Positions 44,095-53,739 of a DNA stretch of 64,000 bases are shown in pieces (the first letter of the stretch is position 1; each line of letters begins with the position of its first letter). Below the pieces are notes generated by a model. That model was not told the origin of the DNA. It did no database searches and was given only the letters and a program-made list of their open reading frames with translations. The translations under genes were made by a program, and so were the position numbers. The stretch spans positions 362,501 through 426,500 of the forward strand of contig CAUYUJ010020148.1 in assembly GCA_963575745.1 (NCBI GenBank), in the 5' to 3' direction. Origin of the DNA: Prorocentrum cordatum (Eukaryota; Sar; Dinophyceae; Prorocentrales; Prorocentraceae).

Positions 44095-44540
44095 GAAGAT
44101 GGCGCCCCCCCCCCCCCCGCATCTGTTTCCAACGCGTCGGACATGTGTGAAGGGGCCCACAACACACACACAAATAAATACACACGAGTAAAAAGGATTC
44201 CCCATATTTTCCCATGTTTTCTGAGGGGGAGGGGTCTTCCCCCCCACTTCCCACAGTTTCCCATCTCTTCTGGTGAATCGGCGATTCATGGTGTCTGTGT
44301 GGTTTTTTTCCCTCCTGAAAAGAAGATGGCGCCCCCCCCCCCCCCCCCTCCGTACCTGCTTCCAGCAGCCTGCCAGGCACGCGCGGGATAGGGCATCCGT
44401 GCCCCTCCTTAAAATAATATGGCGCCCCCCCCCCCCCCCCCTCCGTACCTGCTTCCAGCGCGTCGGGCGTGCGGGGCGCGAGCCTGCCGCGCGCTTTCCA
44501 GGCACGCGCCTTCACAGGGATAGGGCATCCGTGCGCACAC
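44095..44540 (+). repeat. Triplicated segment with poly-C runs
   Basis: AAGATGGCGC followed by a run of C occurs at about 44097 and 44325, and AATATGGCGC with a C run at about 44415. The second and third continue with CTCCGTACCTGCTTCCAGC, later CCAGGCACGCG and GATAGGGCATCCGTGC. The first continues with CATCTGTTTCCAACGCGTCG, closest to the third copy. The C runs are 14-19 bases long. Confidence 0.75.
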
Positions 44541-44581
44541 AGGGCGGCAGAAGGTCGCAGGGCGGGAGAGGTGGACTGTGT

Positions 44582-44985
44582 TCACAGGGGGCTCCCCCAA
44601 AAACAACAACAACAACACACATTGCAAGATCTTGCAAATTGCAACGAACACTGCAAGACGCATATTGCACAAAAGTAGATTGTGTGCATGAGGGGGCCAC
44701 ATGCGAACCCTACCCCTACCCCACACGATTTCTGAGGGGGCGGGTGGGGTTCACTTCGCTCGGGCCTACCCCCCACGATTTCTGAGGGGGAGGGTGGGGT
44801 TCATTTCGCTCGGGAGCTCCCGAGCGAAGTGAACCCCACCCTCCCCCTCAGAAATCGTGGTGGGTAGGGTTCGCATGTGGCCCCTAGTTCAGGGGGCTCC
44901 CCCCAAAACAACAACAACAACAAGCATTGCAAGACGTATCTTGCAAATTGCAACGAACATTGCAAGACGCATATTGCACAAAAGC
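44582..44985. repeat. Large palindrome between direct repeats
   Basis: The direct repeats are 44586-44676 and 44887-44985. Both begin GGGGGCTCCCCCAAAA-like and contain ATTGCAAG, TTGCAAATTGCAACGAAC and GACGCATATTGCACAAAAG. Between them, arms of about 49 bases (44768-44816 and 44817-44866) meet at CGGGAGCTCCCG and pair almost perfectly through CGAGCGAAGTGAACCCCACC and CTCAGAAATCGTG. The left arm unit is itself duplicated in tandem (44722-44765). Outside the arms CACATGCGAACCCTACC (44697) is answered inversely by GGTAGGGTTCGCATGTG (44863). Confidence 0.85.
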
Positions 44986-45009
44986 CAACGAACATTACAA
45001 CAGGTAGAT

Positions 45010-46500
45010 TAGGTAGGTTGCACGTCTCCTGGACCTTCGCGGCGGGCAACAGCCCTGGGTCGCTCGGCCCCTCGGCTGGCCCCGTTCCCTGGCTGATTTT
45101 TTGGCTGTTCTGGCTTGCTTTCGTCTGTCCGTCGGTCGCACTGGCCGCGCATGCCCCTCGGCTGGCCCTCGGTCGCTTGGGGCTCTCGGCTGGCCCCATT
45201 CCCTGGCTGGTTCTGGCTTGTCTTTGCTGACTGTCGCTTGTGCGTCGGCCGCGCTGATCGCCCCAAGCTCGTCTGCCGCCCTTCGGTCGCTCGGCCCCTC
45301 GGCGGGCCCCATGCCCTGGCTGATTTTGATTGTGTTTGTATGGTTTCACCTGTCCGTCGGCCGCGCTGGTCGCTCCAAGCTCGTCTGCCGCCCTTCGGTC
45401 GCTCGGCCCCGCGGTGGGCCCCATTTCCCGGCTGGTGTTGTATTGCTGTTTGTATGTTTTCGCCTGTCCGTCGGCTGCACTTGTCGCCCCAAGCTCGCCC
45501 GCCGCCCTTTGGTCGCTCGGGTTCCCGGCTGGGCCCATTCCCTGGTTTGCGTTGTTTGTGTTTGTTTGTTTTCGCTTGTCCGTCGGCTGCCCTGGTCGCC
45601 CCAGGTTCGCTCCACTCCCTGGCTGATCGTGTTTGTTCTTGTTGGTCTTCGCGTGTCCGTCGGCTGCACTGGTCGCCCGAAGCTCGCCCGCCGCCCTTCG
45701 GTCGCTCGGCTCCTCGGCTGGCCCCAATTCCCTGGCTGGTTGTGTTTGGTTTTGCTTATATGCGCTTGCTCGTCTGCTGCACTGGTCGCCCCAGGCTCGT
45801 TCCATTCCCAGGCTGACGTTGTTTGTTGTTGTCGATTTTCGCCTGTCCGTCAGCTGCGCTGGTAGCCCCAGGCTCGCCCGCCGCCCTTCGGTCGCTCGGC
45901 TCCTCGGCGGGCCTCAGTCCCTGGCTGGTTGCGTTTGTTAATGCTTATGTTCGCTTGTCCGTCGGCTGCACTGGTCGCCCCAGGCTCGCTACATTCCTTG
46001 GCTGGTTTTGTTTGGTTGTTTGGTTGTTTGTTTGTTTGTTTGTTTGTTTGTTGGTTTGTTTATGTATGTTCGCTTGTCCGTCGGCTGCGCTGGTCGCCCC
46101 TCGGCTGGCCCCATTTCCTGGCTTGTTTTGTTGTTTGTTTTTTGCTTTCACCTGTCCGTCGGCTGCACTGGTCGCCCCAAGCTCGCCCGTCGACTTCGGT
46201 CGCTCGGCCCTTCGGCTGGCACCATTCCCTGGCGGGTTTTGTTTGTTTTTGTTTGTTTTCACTTGTCTGGGCAAGCGAAAACACACGAAAACAAACAAAC
46301 ACCAAAACAAGACCAGCCAGGGAACGGAGCCAGCCGAGGGCCGAGCGACCGAAGGGCGGCGAGCGAGCCTGGGGCGACCAGTGCAGCCGACGGACAAGCG
46401 AAAATAAACAAAAACAAACAAAACAAGCCAGGGAATGGGGGCCAGCCGAGGGGCCGAGCGACCGAAGGGCGGCAGGCGAGCCTGGGGCAACCGACGGCAA
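45010..46500 (+). repeat. 113-bp minisatellite array with an inverted end
   Basis: TGTCCGTCGG at 45351, 45465 and 45577 shows a period of about 113 bases; a shortened unit follows at 45654. Each unit has GTCGCCCCAAGCTCGCC, CCCTTCGGTCGCTCGGC and CCCATTCCCTGGCTGG. Near 46270 the orientation flips: about two units follow as the reverse complement (GACCAGCCAGGGAACGGAGC and onward). Frames of 250-330 codons on both strands are repeat artefacts. Confidence 0.9.
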
Positions 46501-46841
46501 AGTGAAAACAAGCCAAGAGAATTGAAATCAACCAGCCGAACCAAAACAACCAGCGGACAAACGAACACCACCATGAACAACCAACGTCAATCAGGGAAGT
46601 GGCCAGGCCCCCCAAAAAACATCTAAAAACATAAATTCTTGAAGCAGGAAGGCACTTAACATAGATTGGGATCTCGGAATCCAGAGAGACCTACTTTCAA
46701 GGACCGGCGGGTACAGTCAAAATCTGTAATAAGGACGCGCTGTAAAGGACGCCGGACCCTTGGGTGGTCCTTGGACGCCCTGGTTGAAGCTTTTTGGCCG
46801 AACAAATCTCAGGACGAAAGGGGTGCCCTTGGTAGAGCCCT
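46501..46841. other. Unassigned DNA
   Basis: No repeat or gene that I can support in these 340 bases. Confidence 0.4.
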
Positions 46842-47066
46842 CCTAGATGGGGTCCGAGTAGATGAGGTCGGAGGATCGCGCCGCATCGCCGATACATCGG
46901 CGATGCATCGGCGATGCATCGGTGATGCACCGGCGATGCATCGTCGACGTCGGTGATACATCGGCGACGTCGACATGAAGCATATCGGGCCCACATCGAG
47001 CCGGGTCGGCGATGCATCGGCGATGCGGCGCGATCCTCCGACCCCATCTACTCCGACCCCATCTGG
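46842..47066. mobile_element. Fold-back element with GATGCATCGGC core
   Basis: The left arm GATGGGGTCCGAGTAGATG, AGGTCGGAGGATCGCGCCGC and ATCGCCGAT (46847-46894) is answered inversely on the right arm. The right arm reads CGATGCGGCGCGATCCTCCG, then ACCCCATCTACTCCGACCCC, ending at 47066. The core is made of ATCGGCGATGC units that are themselves nearly self-complementary, so the whole element folds. Confidence 0.7.
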
Positions 47067-47239
47067 GGGGCATACCCGTCCTCACTGTGGATGTTCCCTG
47101 TATCTGGCGCGCGTGGGCGCCAGGTGCACGGATCGGGGAAGGCCCCCCGCCCCCCCCCGAAACACGGGGCCATCGCAGCTTCGCTGGGCGACGGGGCGTG
47201 CAGATGCCGCACGTACGCGGGGCCCGTCGCTGGTCCGCG

Positions 47240-47592
47240 CGCCTCGATCCCTGCCTCCTCCTCCCCCTCCTCCTCCTCCCCCCTCCCTCCCCTCCTCCTC
47301 CTCCTCCTCCTCCTCCTCCTCCTCCTCCTCCTCCCCCTCCTGCTCCTCCTCCTCCTCCTCCTCCTCCTCCTCCTCCTCCTCCTCCTCCTCCTCCTTCGAC
47401 ATGATCAGACGGGACGGGAAGCAAACAAATGCGCGTGGAACGCGTTGTGGTCGCGCGGCCGCTCGCCTCTTGGGGCGCGCGCGCCGCGCTGGGGAACTGC
47501 CGGGTAAGGGGGGGGGGCGCGAGGGGACAAGAGGAGGAGAAGGAGGAGGAGGAGTAGGAGGAGGAGGAGCGGGAGCAGGAGGTGGAGGAAAA
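47240..47592. repeat. (CTC)n and (GAG)n microsatellites
   Basis: CTCCTCCTCCTC spans 47251-47398 on the plus strand. After a 130-bp GC-rich gap, GGAGGAGGAGGAG follows at 47528-47592. The opposite purine/pyrimidine sense makes them an imperfect inverted pair. Confidence 0.9.
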
Positions 47593-47859
47593 GAGGGGTA
47601 GGGGACTTTGGTCTCGTTTGCCTTCCCAGACATCCCCGCGTCGTGGAAAAACAGGCCGCGTCATGGAACAGTCCCATAACGCGATGTCTTGACGCTTGGC
47701 CGGCGCCCCTTCCTCGGACTTTCAACGCCCAGCCCGTGCCCCGCACGCCCCTGGCCCTGCCCCCCCCGATCGGATCCTTGGCGGCGCGGGCCATGCTCTG
47801 CTGCGCCTTCGGCGCCAAGCCTGCGCGTGTTGGCGGTGCGCACGAGGGAGTGGAGGGAA

Positions 47860-47972
47860 GGGGGAGGGCATCTCAGACAGGCGCTGCTTCTCAGCAGGCG
47901 CGGGCCGTACATCCTTAGATAAGGCCCGCGCCTTCTGCGAGAAGCAGGGGTGCTTCTAAGGTGCCCTCCCCC
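47860..47972. mobile_element. Fold-back hairpin, about 48-bp stem
   Basis: The left arm GGGGGAGGGCATCTCAGACA, then TGCTTCTCAGCAG and GCGCGGGCC (47860-47906) pairs with the right arm GGCCCGCGCC, TTCTGCGAGAAGCA and AAGGTGCCCTCCCCC (47923-47972). The loop is about 16 bases. The CTTCTCAGxAG words resemble fold-back family A, but the ends differ. Confidence 0.65.
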
Positions 47973-48209
47973 ATCCCCTTGCTCCCCTCCGCGCGTGGCC
48001 GGGCGTGGTGGTGGTGGTGGGGGAGGAGGGCAGGCAGAGCCCCAGAGGTTGGCGTCGGGGGCAATGGGCTCTGTCGTTATCGGTTGTGGCCGTGCTTCCG
48101 GGCGGAGAGCAGGTGGACAAGAGGGAGGTGCAGGAAGAGGTGAGGATGGGGGGCGAACAGGAAGAACTATAATAACGAGGAACAGGAGGACGACACGCAG
48201 GAACGGTGT

Positions 48210-48232
48210 TGATCATGATGGTGATGCTGCAA

Positions 48233-48313
<81 letters not shown>

Positions 48314-48460
48314 CTGATGATGATGATGATGATGGTGAGGAAGAGGAGGAGGAGATGAAGGAGGAGGAGGAGGAGGATCAGGAGGAGGAGGAGGAGGGGG
48401 AGGAGGACCAGGAGGAGGAGGAGGAAAGGAGGAGGATGAGGAGGAGGAGGAAGAGGTGAA
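48210..48460 (+). repeat. (GAT)n then (GAG)n microsatellite
   Basis: GATGATGAT runs from about 48214 to 48333, then AGGAGGAGGAGGAG to about 48455. The plus frame reads poly-Asp/poly-Glu and is not a gene. Confidence 0.97.
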
Positions 48461-48649
48461 GGATGAGGGGGGGAAGACAGACAGACAGACATGCTCGTGG
48501 GTTCCCTCGTCAGCTTGGCATCGAACAGATTCAGAATTTTGTAAAGTTCATATCCTGAGGGGCGAAAGTGTTTCAGGCGCCAGTTACAAGCGTGGAGAGC
48601 CGTGCGCGCGTCGCGGGGGTGGCCCTCGACTCGGGGCCACCCCCTCCGC

Positions 48650-49770
48650 CTAGCCTCCCGTGCGACGGAACCCGAAGGCCAGGGCCGTCTTACGAGCAGC
48701 CGAGCGGAGGGGGTGCCCACAGACAAGAACCACATCCTGACGCACCGCCCCATGAAGAGGCAGGCCCCTCACTCCGGGAATTTGGTTCTGCGGAGAGCCT
48801 CCGAGGGGGCTGGGGGATCTGCCGCGGGAGCCCCGTTCGCGCCCGCGCGGCGCCAGCCGGGGGGGAGCATTCGTCGCAACCGATGTCGGGCGAGGGGGTC
48901 TTGGCGGGAGATGGCCAGCAGCTTGTGAAGCCTTGAAACCACTCGCTCTGAGACACACCGGACCTCGCCGATCTCGACAAACATATTTCCTGAACTGCGT
49001 GGGTGACCTCATCCTCGACCGGCCTCTCACTGCGAACGTAGTCTGACCATGGCCGCGATAGCTCACATCTCGTTGCTCATCTTCGAAAGCAGCCGATGGA
49101 GCGGGCCTGGCGGAGCTGGGCCCGCCTTGTGCACTGCCATCGTGTCCTTCATCGCTTCGGAGGGCCTCCAGCTTCTGTCCATGCATGTGGAAGGGCTCCA
49201 CCGCGTTCATGATCAGGCCCTTGTCCGTCTCCGTCTGCGTCTGCTGCTGCTTGCCCTGGCCCTCGCCTTTGTCGGGCTTCCCCTCGTGCGCCCCCCGACG
49301 AAGGCGCGGCGCCAGAGCTGCCAGCTGCTGGGGGGGTGGCCCATGATCATGTCTTTCCACGTGCTCGCGAAGCCACGCGTAAACTCCTCGTTGCCAAGGC
49401 TGCATTCGGCGCTCCGCCACTTCGCCGACGCCGCGAAGATCGCCTCGCGCGGGGGGCCTCTGCTCTCGAAGTCCACCTGCTCGCCTGCCTGCACCTTTTC
49501 GCGCGGCGCCTTTGACTGCGCGTCGCGCGCCTTGCCCGTTGCCTCCTGCGACTCTGGCAAGCCGCCCGTGTTGACCTGGTACTTATTGTGCGCGACTCGG
49601 GGGGGTCCGCCAACGCGAGGCGCCCCGTCGTCTTCGCCGTCTCGCGGAGGTTTCGGTAGGACCCGCCTCCCTCGCCTTCGCCGCGGCCCTTCGCGCGCGG
49701 CGGCGGCTCCGCGCTCTTCGCCGAGTCCGCCGGTGTCGCCAGCCAAGCCGGCTGCCCCTGCAGGGCCACG
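48650..49770 (-). pseudogene. Unidentified frame-shifted coding relic
   Basis: The minus frame at about 49590-49290 reads YQVNTGGLPESQEATGKARD, VDFESRGPPREAIFAASAKW and LGNEEFTRGFASTWKDMIMG. A second frame at about 49290-48980 reads GKPDKGEGQGKQQQTQTETD, AVEPFHMHGQKLEALRSDEG and AAFEDEQRDVSYRGHG. The composition is polar and natural and the frame changes once. No motif is recognised. Its position on the same strand as, and among, LINE pieces suggests an ORF1-type region or an unrelated pseudogene. Confidence 0.3.
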
Positions 49771-50229
49771 TTGCCGCTGCCGCCGCCGCGCTTGCTGTGG
49801 GAAGGGGCCGGCGAGGTAGCGCCGGTCGTGGTGGATGCCGAACCAGATGGCTACTGAGGCGGTTCAAGTCAGCGCGCTCTACCACGCGCAGTCGACGCGC
49901 AAAGATTTCGGAGGGCATTGGTCCGTGGAGCTTTCGAGCGCCGCAAAGGAACAGTGCCCCCGAATCAGAAAACGAGCGCGGCGACGACCAGCAGCCGCCC
50001 TTGCGCTCAGCACCGCGTGACAGACCACGCACCGGCTTGTGGGCGATAACGCGTGGCCGGCATTTCGGGCGCGATGTTCTGCTCGAAGATAGTTAAGAAG
50101 GTCACGTTTCACACGACATGCTGAATCGCGCCCCCCACCATCCTTCGCCACCCATTCGCGCTTTCATGCGAGATGGATCAGAGAGGGCAGGAACTTCCCG
50201 AGGAGGCCGTTGCCCAGGAGGGGCCGAGG

Positions 50230-50834
50230 GGGGCATTTAGACACGAACCTGGGCCGATCGAGTACCTGCGAAATCTATCGCGATGAAGTCGGGCGCCATC
50301 TCGGGGCCCGCGGACCTACAGGGGCACTCCGAGAGCACTTCCACGACGAGGGCCTCTCCCCTCGAACCCCGCAGGCCTCTTCGAAACTCTGCTGAATGCG
50401 ACGGGCCGGCGGAGACGCGATCCTGTAGCGCGGGTCGATATCTATCGAGCTCCAGAGCTGGCAAAGAGCCGAACAGTGCGCGCAGGAGCTGCTGATGGCT
50501 GCCCGGGAAACGCGAAATCTGTTGATGCCAGCGCATGTGCCGCACAAGTTACTATGAGGCGCTTGGGGCCAACTTCCAATAATGTAGCGCTCGACCGTTC
50601 GACCACGCAATCGCGCGCTCCCCCTCGCGCGCGCGGGGTGCCTCGGCCTTGCGGCGGCGCGCGAGGCAGACGGTGCAAGTGAGAGTCCGGCCCCTTGCAC
50701 TGTTGGGGGGTCGACATCATCGCCTCCAGGCCACTCATCGGAGCATTCTGGACAAGACCTTTTAGGATAACCTGGGCCCACTTCCGAGGGTGCCCGAGAG
50801 CCCAGAACCCGCCCGTGGAGTAGAAACCCGACAA
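50230..50834 (-). pseudogene. LINE C-terminal fragment (tentative)
   Basis: The frame at 50834-50442 has WAQVILKGLVQNAPMSGLEA. The frame at 50545-50237 has RHMRWHQQISRFPGSHQQLL, LFGSLPALELDRYRPALQDR and SECPCRSAGPEMAPDFIAID. It lies downstream of the reverse-transcriptase fragment at 51.4-51.6 kb on the same strand and is plausible as the tail of that element. No catalytic motif is visible. Confidence 0.3.
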
Positions 50835-51183
50835 CGCCCGATCAACTTAAGGACCCGCGATGCCAGACAGGACATACGAGGCCCCAAATAACGCGCGCAG
50901 TCCTGCACTTCACCTCCAAGAGGTGGGGCTGCGCGATGGCGAAGCCACCCCTTTTTCTTTACTTTAGTGCTGCCCTCCCACGAGACGTGAGACGCAGTGA
51001 CCCGCGTGTCCCTGTTGGCTCCAAGTCCCGCCTCTTCCAGCTCGTCCTCTAACGACTGGTCGCGCTCTCATCCACCTCAGAAGCTTCGAGATCCTCTGAC
51101 ATCGAAACGCCTCCGTGCATTTTCTGATGCCATCCGCAAATTTATGGAGGCCGAGGTTCGCGCGCGTCTCCTTCCATTCAGCT

Positions 51184-52000
51184 CTACGATGATCCTCTCG
51201 ATACTTCCAATAAAAGATAATCCTGCTGAAGGTGCCCTGGAGCAGTGTAACAACACATGGGCCCCCCACGGTGCTTCCCTCGCCTGATTGAAGCCGCGAG
51301 GCCCCCTCTCCCAGAGGTAGGAAGACAGCTGCGTGACACCCGAGATCTTTGCCTGGCCAGCGGCGCGTCCAAATCATGAGCAACGAGTGAGTCCACCGAC
51401 GCGAGGGCGTTGCTCATGTCCTTCAGGCTCGCTGGGAACGCATGGCAATAATGCCGTAACCTCCACGCCGCCACTAGAGCTGCAATGGTCGCTCCCTCAC
51501 GGCGACGATGCTTGAAGAAGCCGTAGTTGCTCGCGTCGGGATGCGCGCTCAAGATGTCGGTGTCGAAGCACAGGCCCAGCGGGTCGAGGGCGTGAACCAC
51601 TCGTTTGCCTTTCAACCCTGGAGCCCCCGAGCTTGTGAAGTCCCGCCGCCGAACTGTCGCGCCAGTGACTGGGGGTCCTCGTCGGAGGTCGGATCGCCCG
51701 AAAGCCCCCCAACATCGCCCCCGAGAAACTAGACATGTCAGAGCCCCCTGCGTCCGCGCCCACCCCCCAACGACCGCGCGCGAGTCGCTTGTCGGGATGA
51801 ACGCAGAACTGCCGCAGCACGACGGAAGGAGAGCTCTCTGGCACAGCGCGTCGCCGTCCCGCCTTCTGCGCCACCCGCGACGCCCGCTTGATGTCGCGGC
51901 GAGCGCGGTCCTCCATCTCAATGCTCAGGTCGGGCAGCGGCGCCCCCGACAGCGCCGGCGCGGGCGGGTCGACCTCCGTCGTCGACCCGCATGCCTACCC
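51184..52000 (-). pseudogene. Non-LTR reverse-transcriptase fragment
   Basis: The frame at 51603-51366 reads RVVHALDPLGLCFDTDIL, then YGFFKHRRREGATIAALVA, then CHAFPASLKDMSNALASVD. This matches the reverse-transcriptase fingers and palm of dinoflagellate elements as I remember them, where YGFRxxRRREDA precedes motif A with DxxNAFxS; here that is SLKDMSNALAS. Upstream, at about 51910-51780, another frame reads EDRARRDIKRASRVAQKAG and LRQFCVHPDKRLA. A piece near 51300-51200 may be the next motif but is in another frame. The YxDD box is not seen. The element is broken. Confidence 0.55.
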
Positions 52001-52264
52001 ACCTTCTTGTTGCCGTGCTGCTAGCCATTATTCTCGGGCGGGCTGGGCTGCGCGAGTGGCGCGACCGTCGCGCTTTGTTGGCCCGACACTGAATCGACCT
52101 GCTTCGCGAAAGCGTCGCATCGCCAGCGCTGGCTTCCGAGCTCGCCAAGCCGCCTCGACCTCCTCCTCCATGCATATTTTGCGTTGCTGCTCGTTCCTGC
52201 CGTCGTTGCTGGTGCAGCCGCTGAAAGAAAGAAAAAAACATCCTTTCGTGCCACCTCGAGCCCC

Positions 52265-52565
52265 TGCCCGTGGGACCCTCGTCCGCGCGCATTGCAGCCA
52301 CGTCCAACGTCGCCTCGAGAAACTCGTGGGGAAAGCCCCCAGACCTGCGCGCTGCGGGGCCCGCCTCAGCGCGCGCGACAGAGACGTCCTCCGTCGCCCC
52401 GAGGGGCTCGCGGGAAGGCCAGTAGCCCCGTGCGCCGCGGGATCCACGTCAGCGCGCGCAACAGGAAAATCCCCCGTCGCCTCGAAGGACTCGCATGGAA
52501 GGCCCCCTGGTCCTGTGCGCTGCGGGGCCCGCATCAGCGCGCGTCGCAGAGACGCTTGCCGGAGT
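52265..52565 (+). repeat. Minisatellite of about 83-bp units, about three and a half copies
   Basis: GTGCGC(T/C)GCGGG followed by TCAGCGCGCG recurs near 52347, 52430 and 52515, with CGTCGCC(T/C)CGA between; a partial copy starts near 52290. Frames on the minus strand read repeated RAPQR peptides. Confidence 0.65.
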
Positions 52566-52683
52566 CGTCGTCGTCGGGCCCGTCGATCCACCCGTGATCA
52601 TCATGGTCGGCCTCGCCACTGATGGGCTCGCCGAGCCCCGTGCCCGTGTCTCCGCTGCTCACTCTCCTAGCGAAGCACGGAGT

Positions 52684-53118
52684 TCAGCGCGCTGATGGAT
52701 GAATCCGTGGCGCAGTGCAGCGTCGCCCTGATGCTGCGCAGCATGTCCAGGTCTGAACATTGCCTGGGCGACTTCCACTGGCACCCTGTTCAAACAATCG
52801 AAGGACTTGTCTGGATCCCCATCGGCGCAACATCTCCGTCCACGTTAGATCCTCCTCGCGAAGTCTAGCCTCCGCCAACGTCAGGAAACCCCGATTCAAG
52901 TCGCCCTCTCCTCGAATAACATTCATAATGTTGCTCCAATTTCGCTCCGAGCGCGGGGCCCCCTGAATCTGCGCCGAGAACTTCGAAGCGTCAGAGTGCA
53001 ACCTGATTGGCGCGTGACCCTGAGGTGGAGAGCCCCTGGACGCCCGCAGCTGCGCGCCCAGTCCACGCAGCGCGCGGCGGTGCGCTATCGCGCCGGCCAT
53101 GCGCAGCGTGAGGAGCAT
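52684..53118 (-). pseudogene. Unidentified coding relic, possibly LINE pre-RT region
   Basis: The minus frame at about 53030-52770 reads IRLHSDASKFSAQIQGAP, RNWSNIMNVIRGEGDLNRGF, LTLAEARLREEDLTWTEMLR and WGSRQVLRLFEQGASGS. It is uninterrupted and of natural composition. On its strand it lies upstream of the reverse-transcriptase fragment at 51.4-51.6 kb, so it may be the linker before that domain. I cannot name the family. Confidence 0.35.
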
Positions 53119-53119
53119 G

Positions 53120-53736
53120 ACATCGATCGTGGAGCTGCCGCCCTTGGCCCCGAAGTGCGCTGGGCAGACGCCAGCTCGAGATTTCGCCGCCAGCTGATGC
53201 TACTTGGCCGCGCTCGTCCGCAACGCCCCCCCGCCCCCGAAGCGACGAGCTTCCCCGGCTGCCGCCGCGCCGCCGCTGCCTCGGCTTCCACCCGCTGCCA
53301 TTTCAGCGACTTGCGACTGAGGCCAGTGCCGCCGTTCACGTCCGCGCGCGCTATCCGGCAGCAGCGGGCGGGAAGGCAGCCCAGAACTTCGCCAAGCCAC
53401 CTGCCTAGGATGCGCACCGTCTCCAGGTGCAGCGGCGCCTACGTGGCCCACCTCGGCTGAGGAAAGGAGTGCGCTACCACCAGGCAGTAGTCCTGGCAAT
53501 CACGCTTCGCTCGAACTGCCAGCGATCGGCCCCCCGCCCCCTTCGGACTAGCCCACGCTCGCGCGATATCTCTGAGACGGCAGGCCCGATTCAGATCCGC
53601 CGAGCAGCCCGTGCGACTGGTAGTATAGTGTACTGGACTATATTCACTTTCGATAATCCACTGTCTCTGGATTCAGCGCCGGAGAGGCCCCGCTGCATTT
53701 CGGTCGCAAGCCCGCGCCCTCCCAAGCAAGACAAAA
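53120..53736. other. Unassigned DNA within the LINE-rich region
   Basis: The minus frame at 53085-53417 has no motif. A short AT-richer patch lies at about 53610-53670. I see no supported feature. Confidence 0.35.
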
Positions 53737-53739
53737 TCT

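Noticed and set aside
45101-46505. Open frames of 160-330 codons in several frames
   Set aside because: The 113-bp repeat has few stops on either strand; the frames overlap each other and show no domain.
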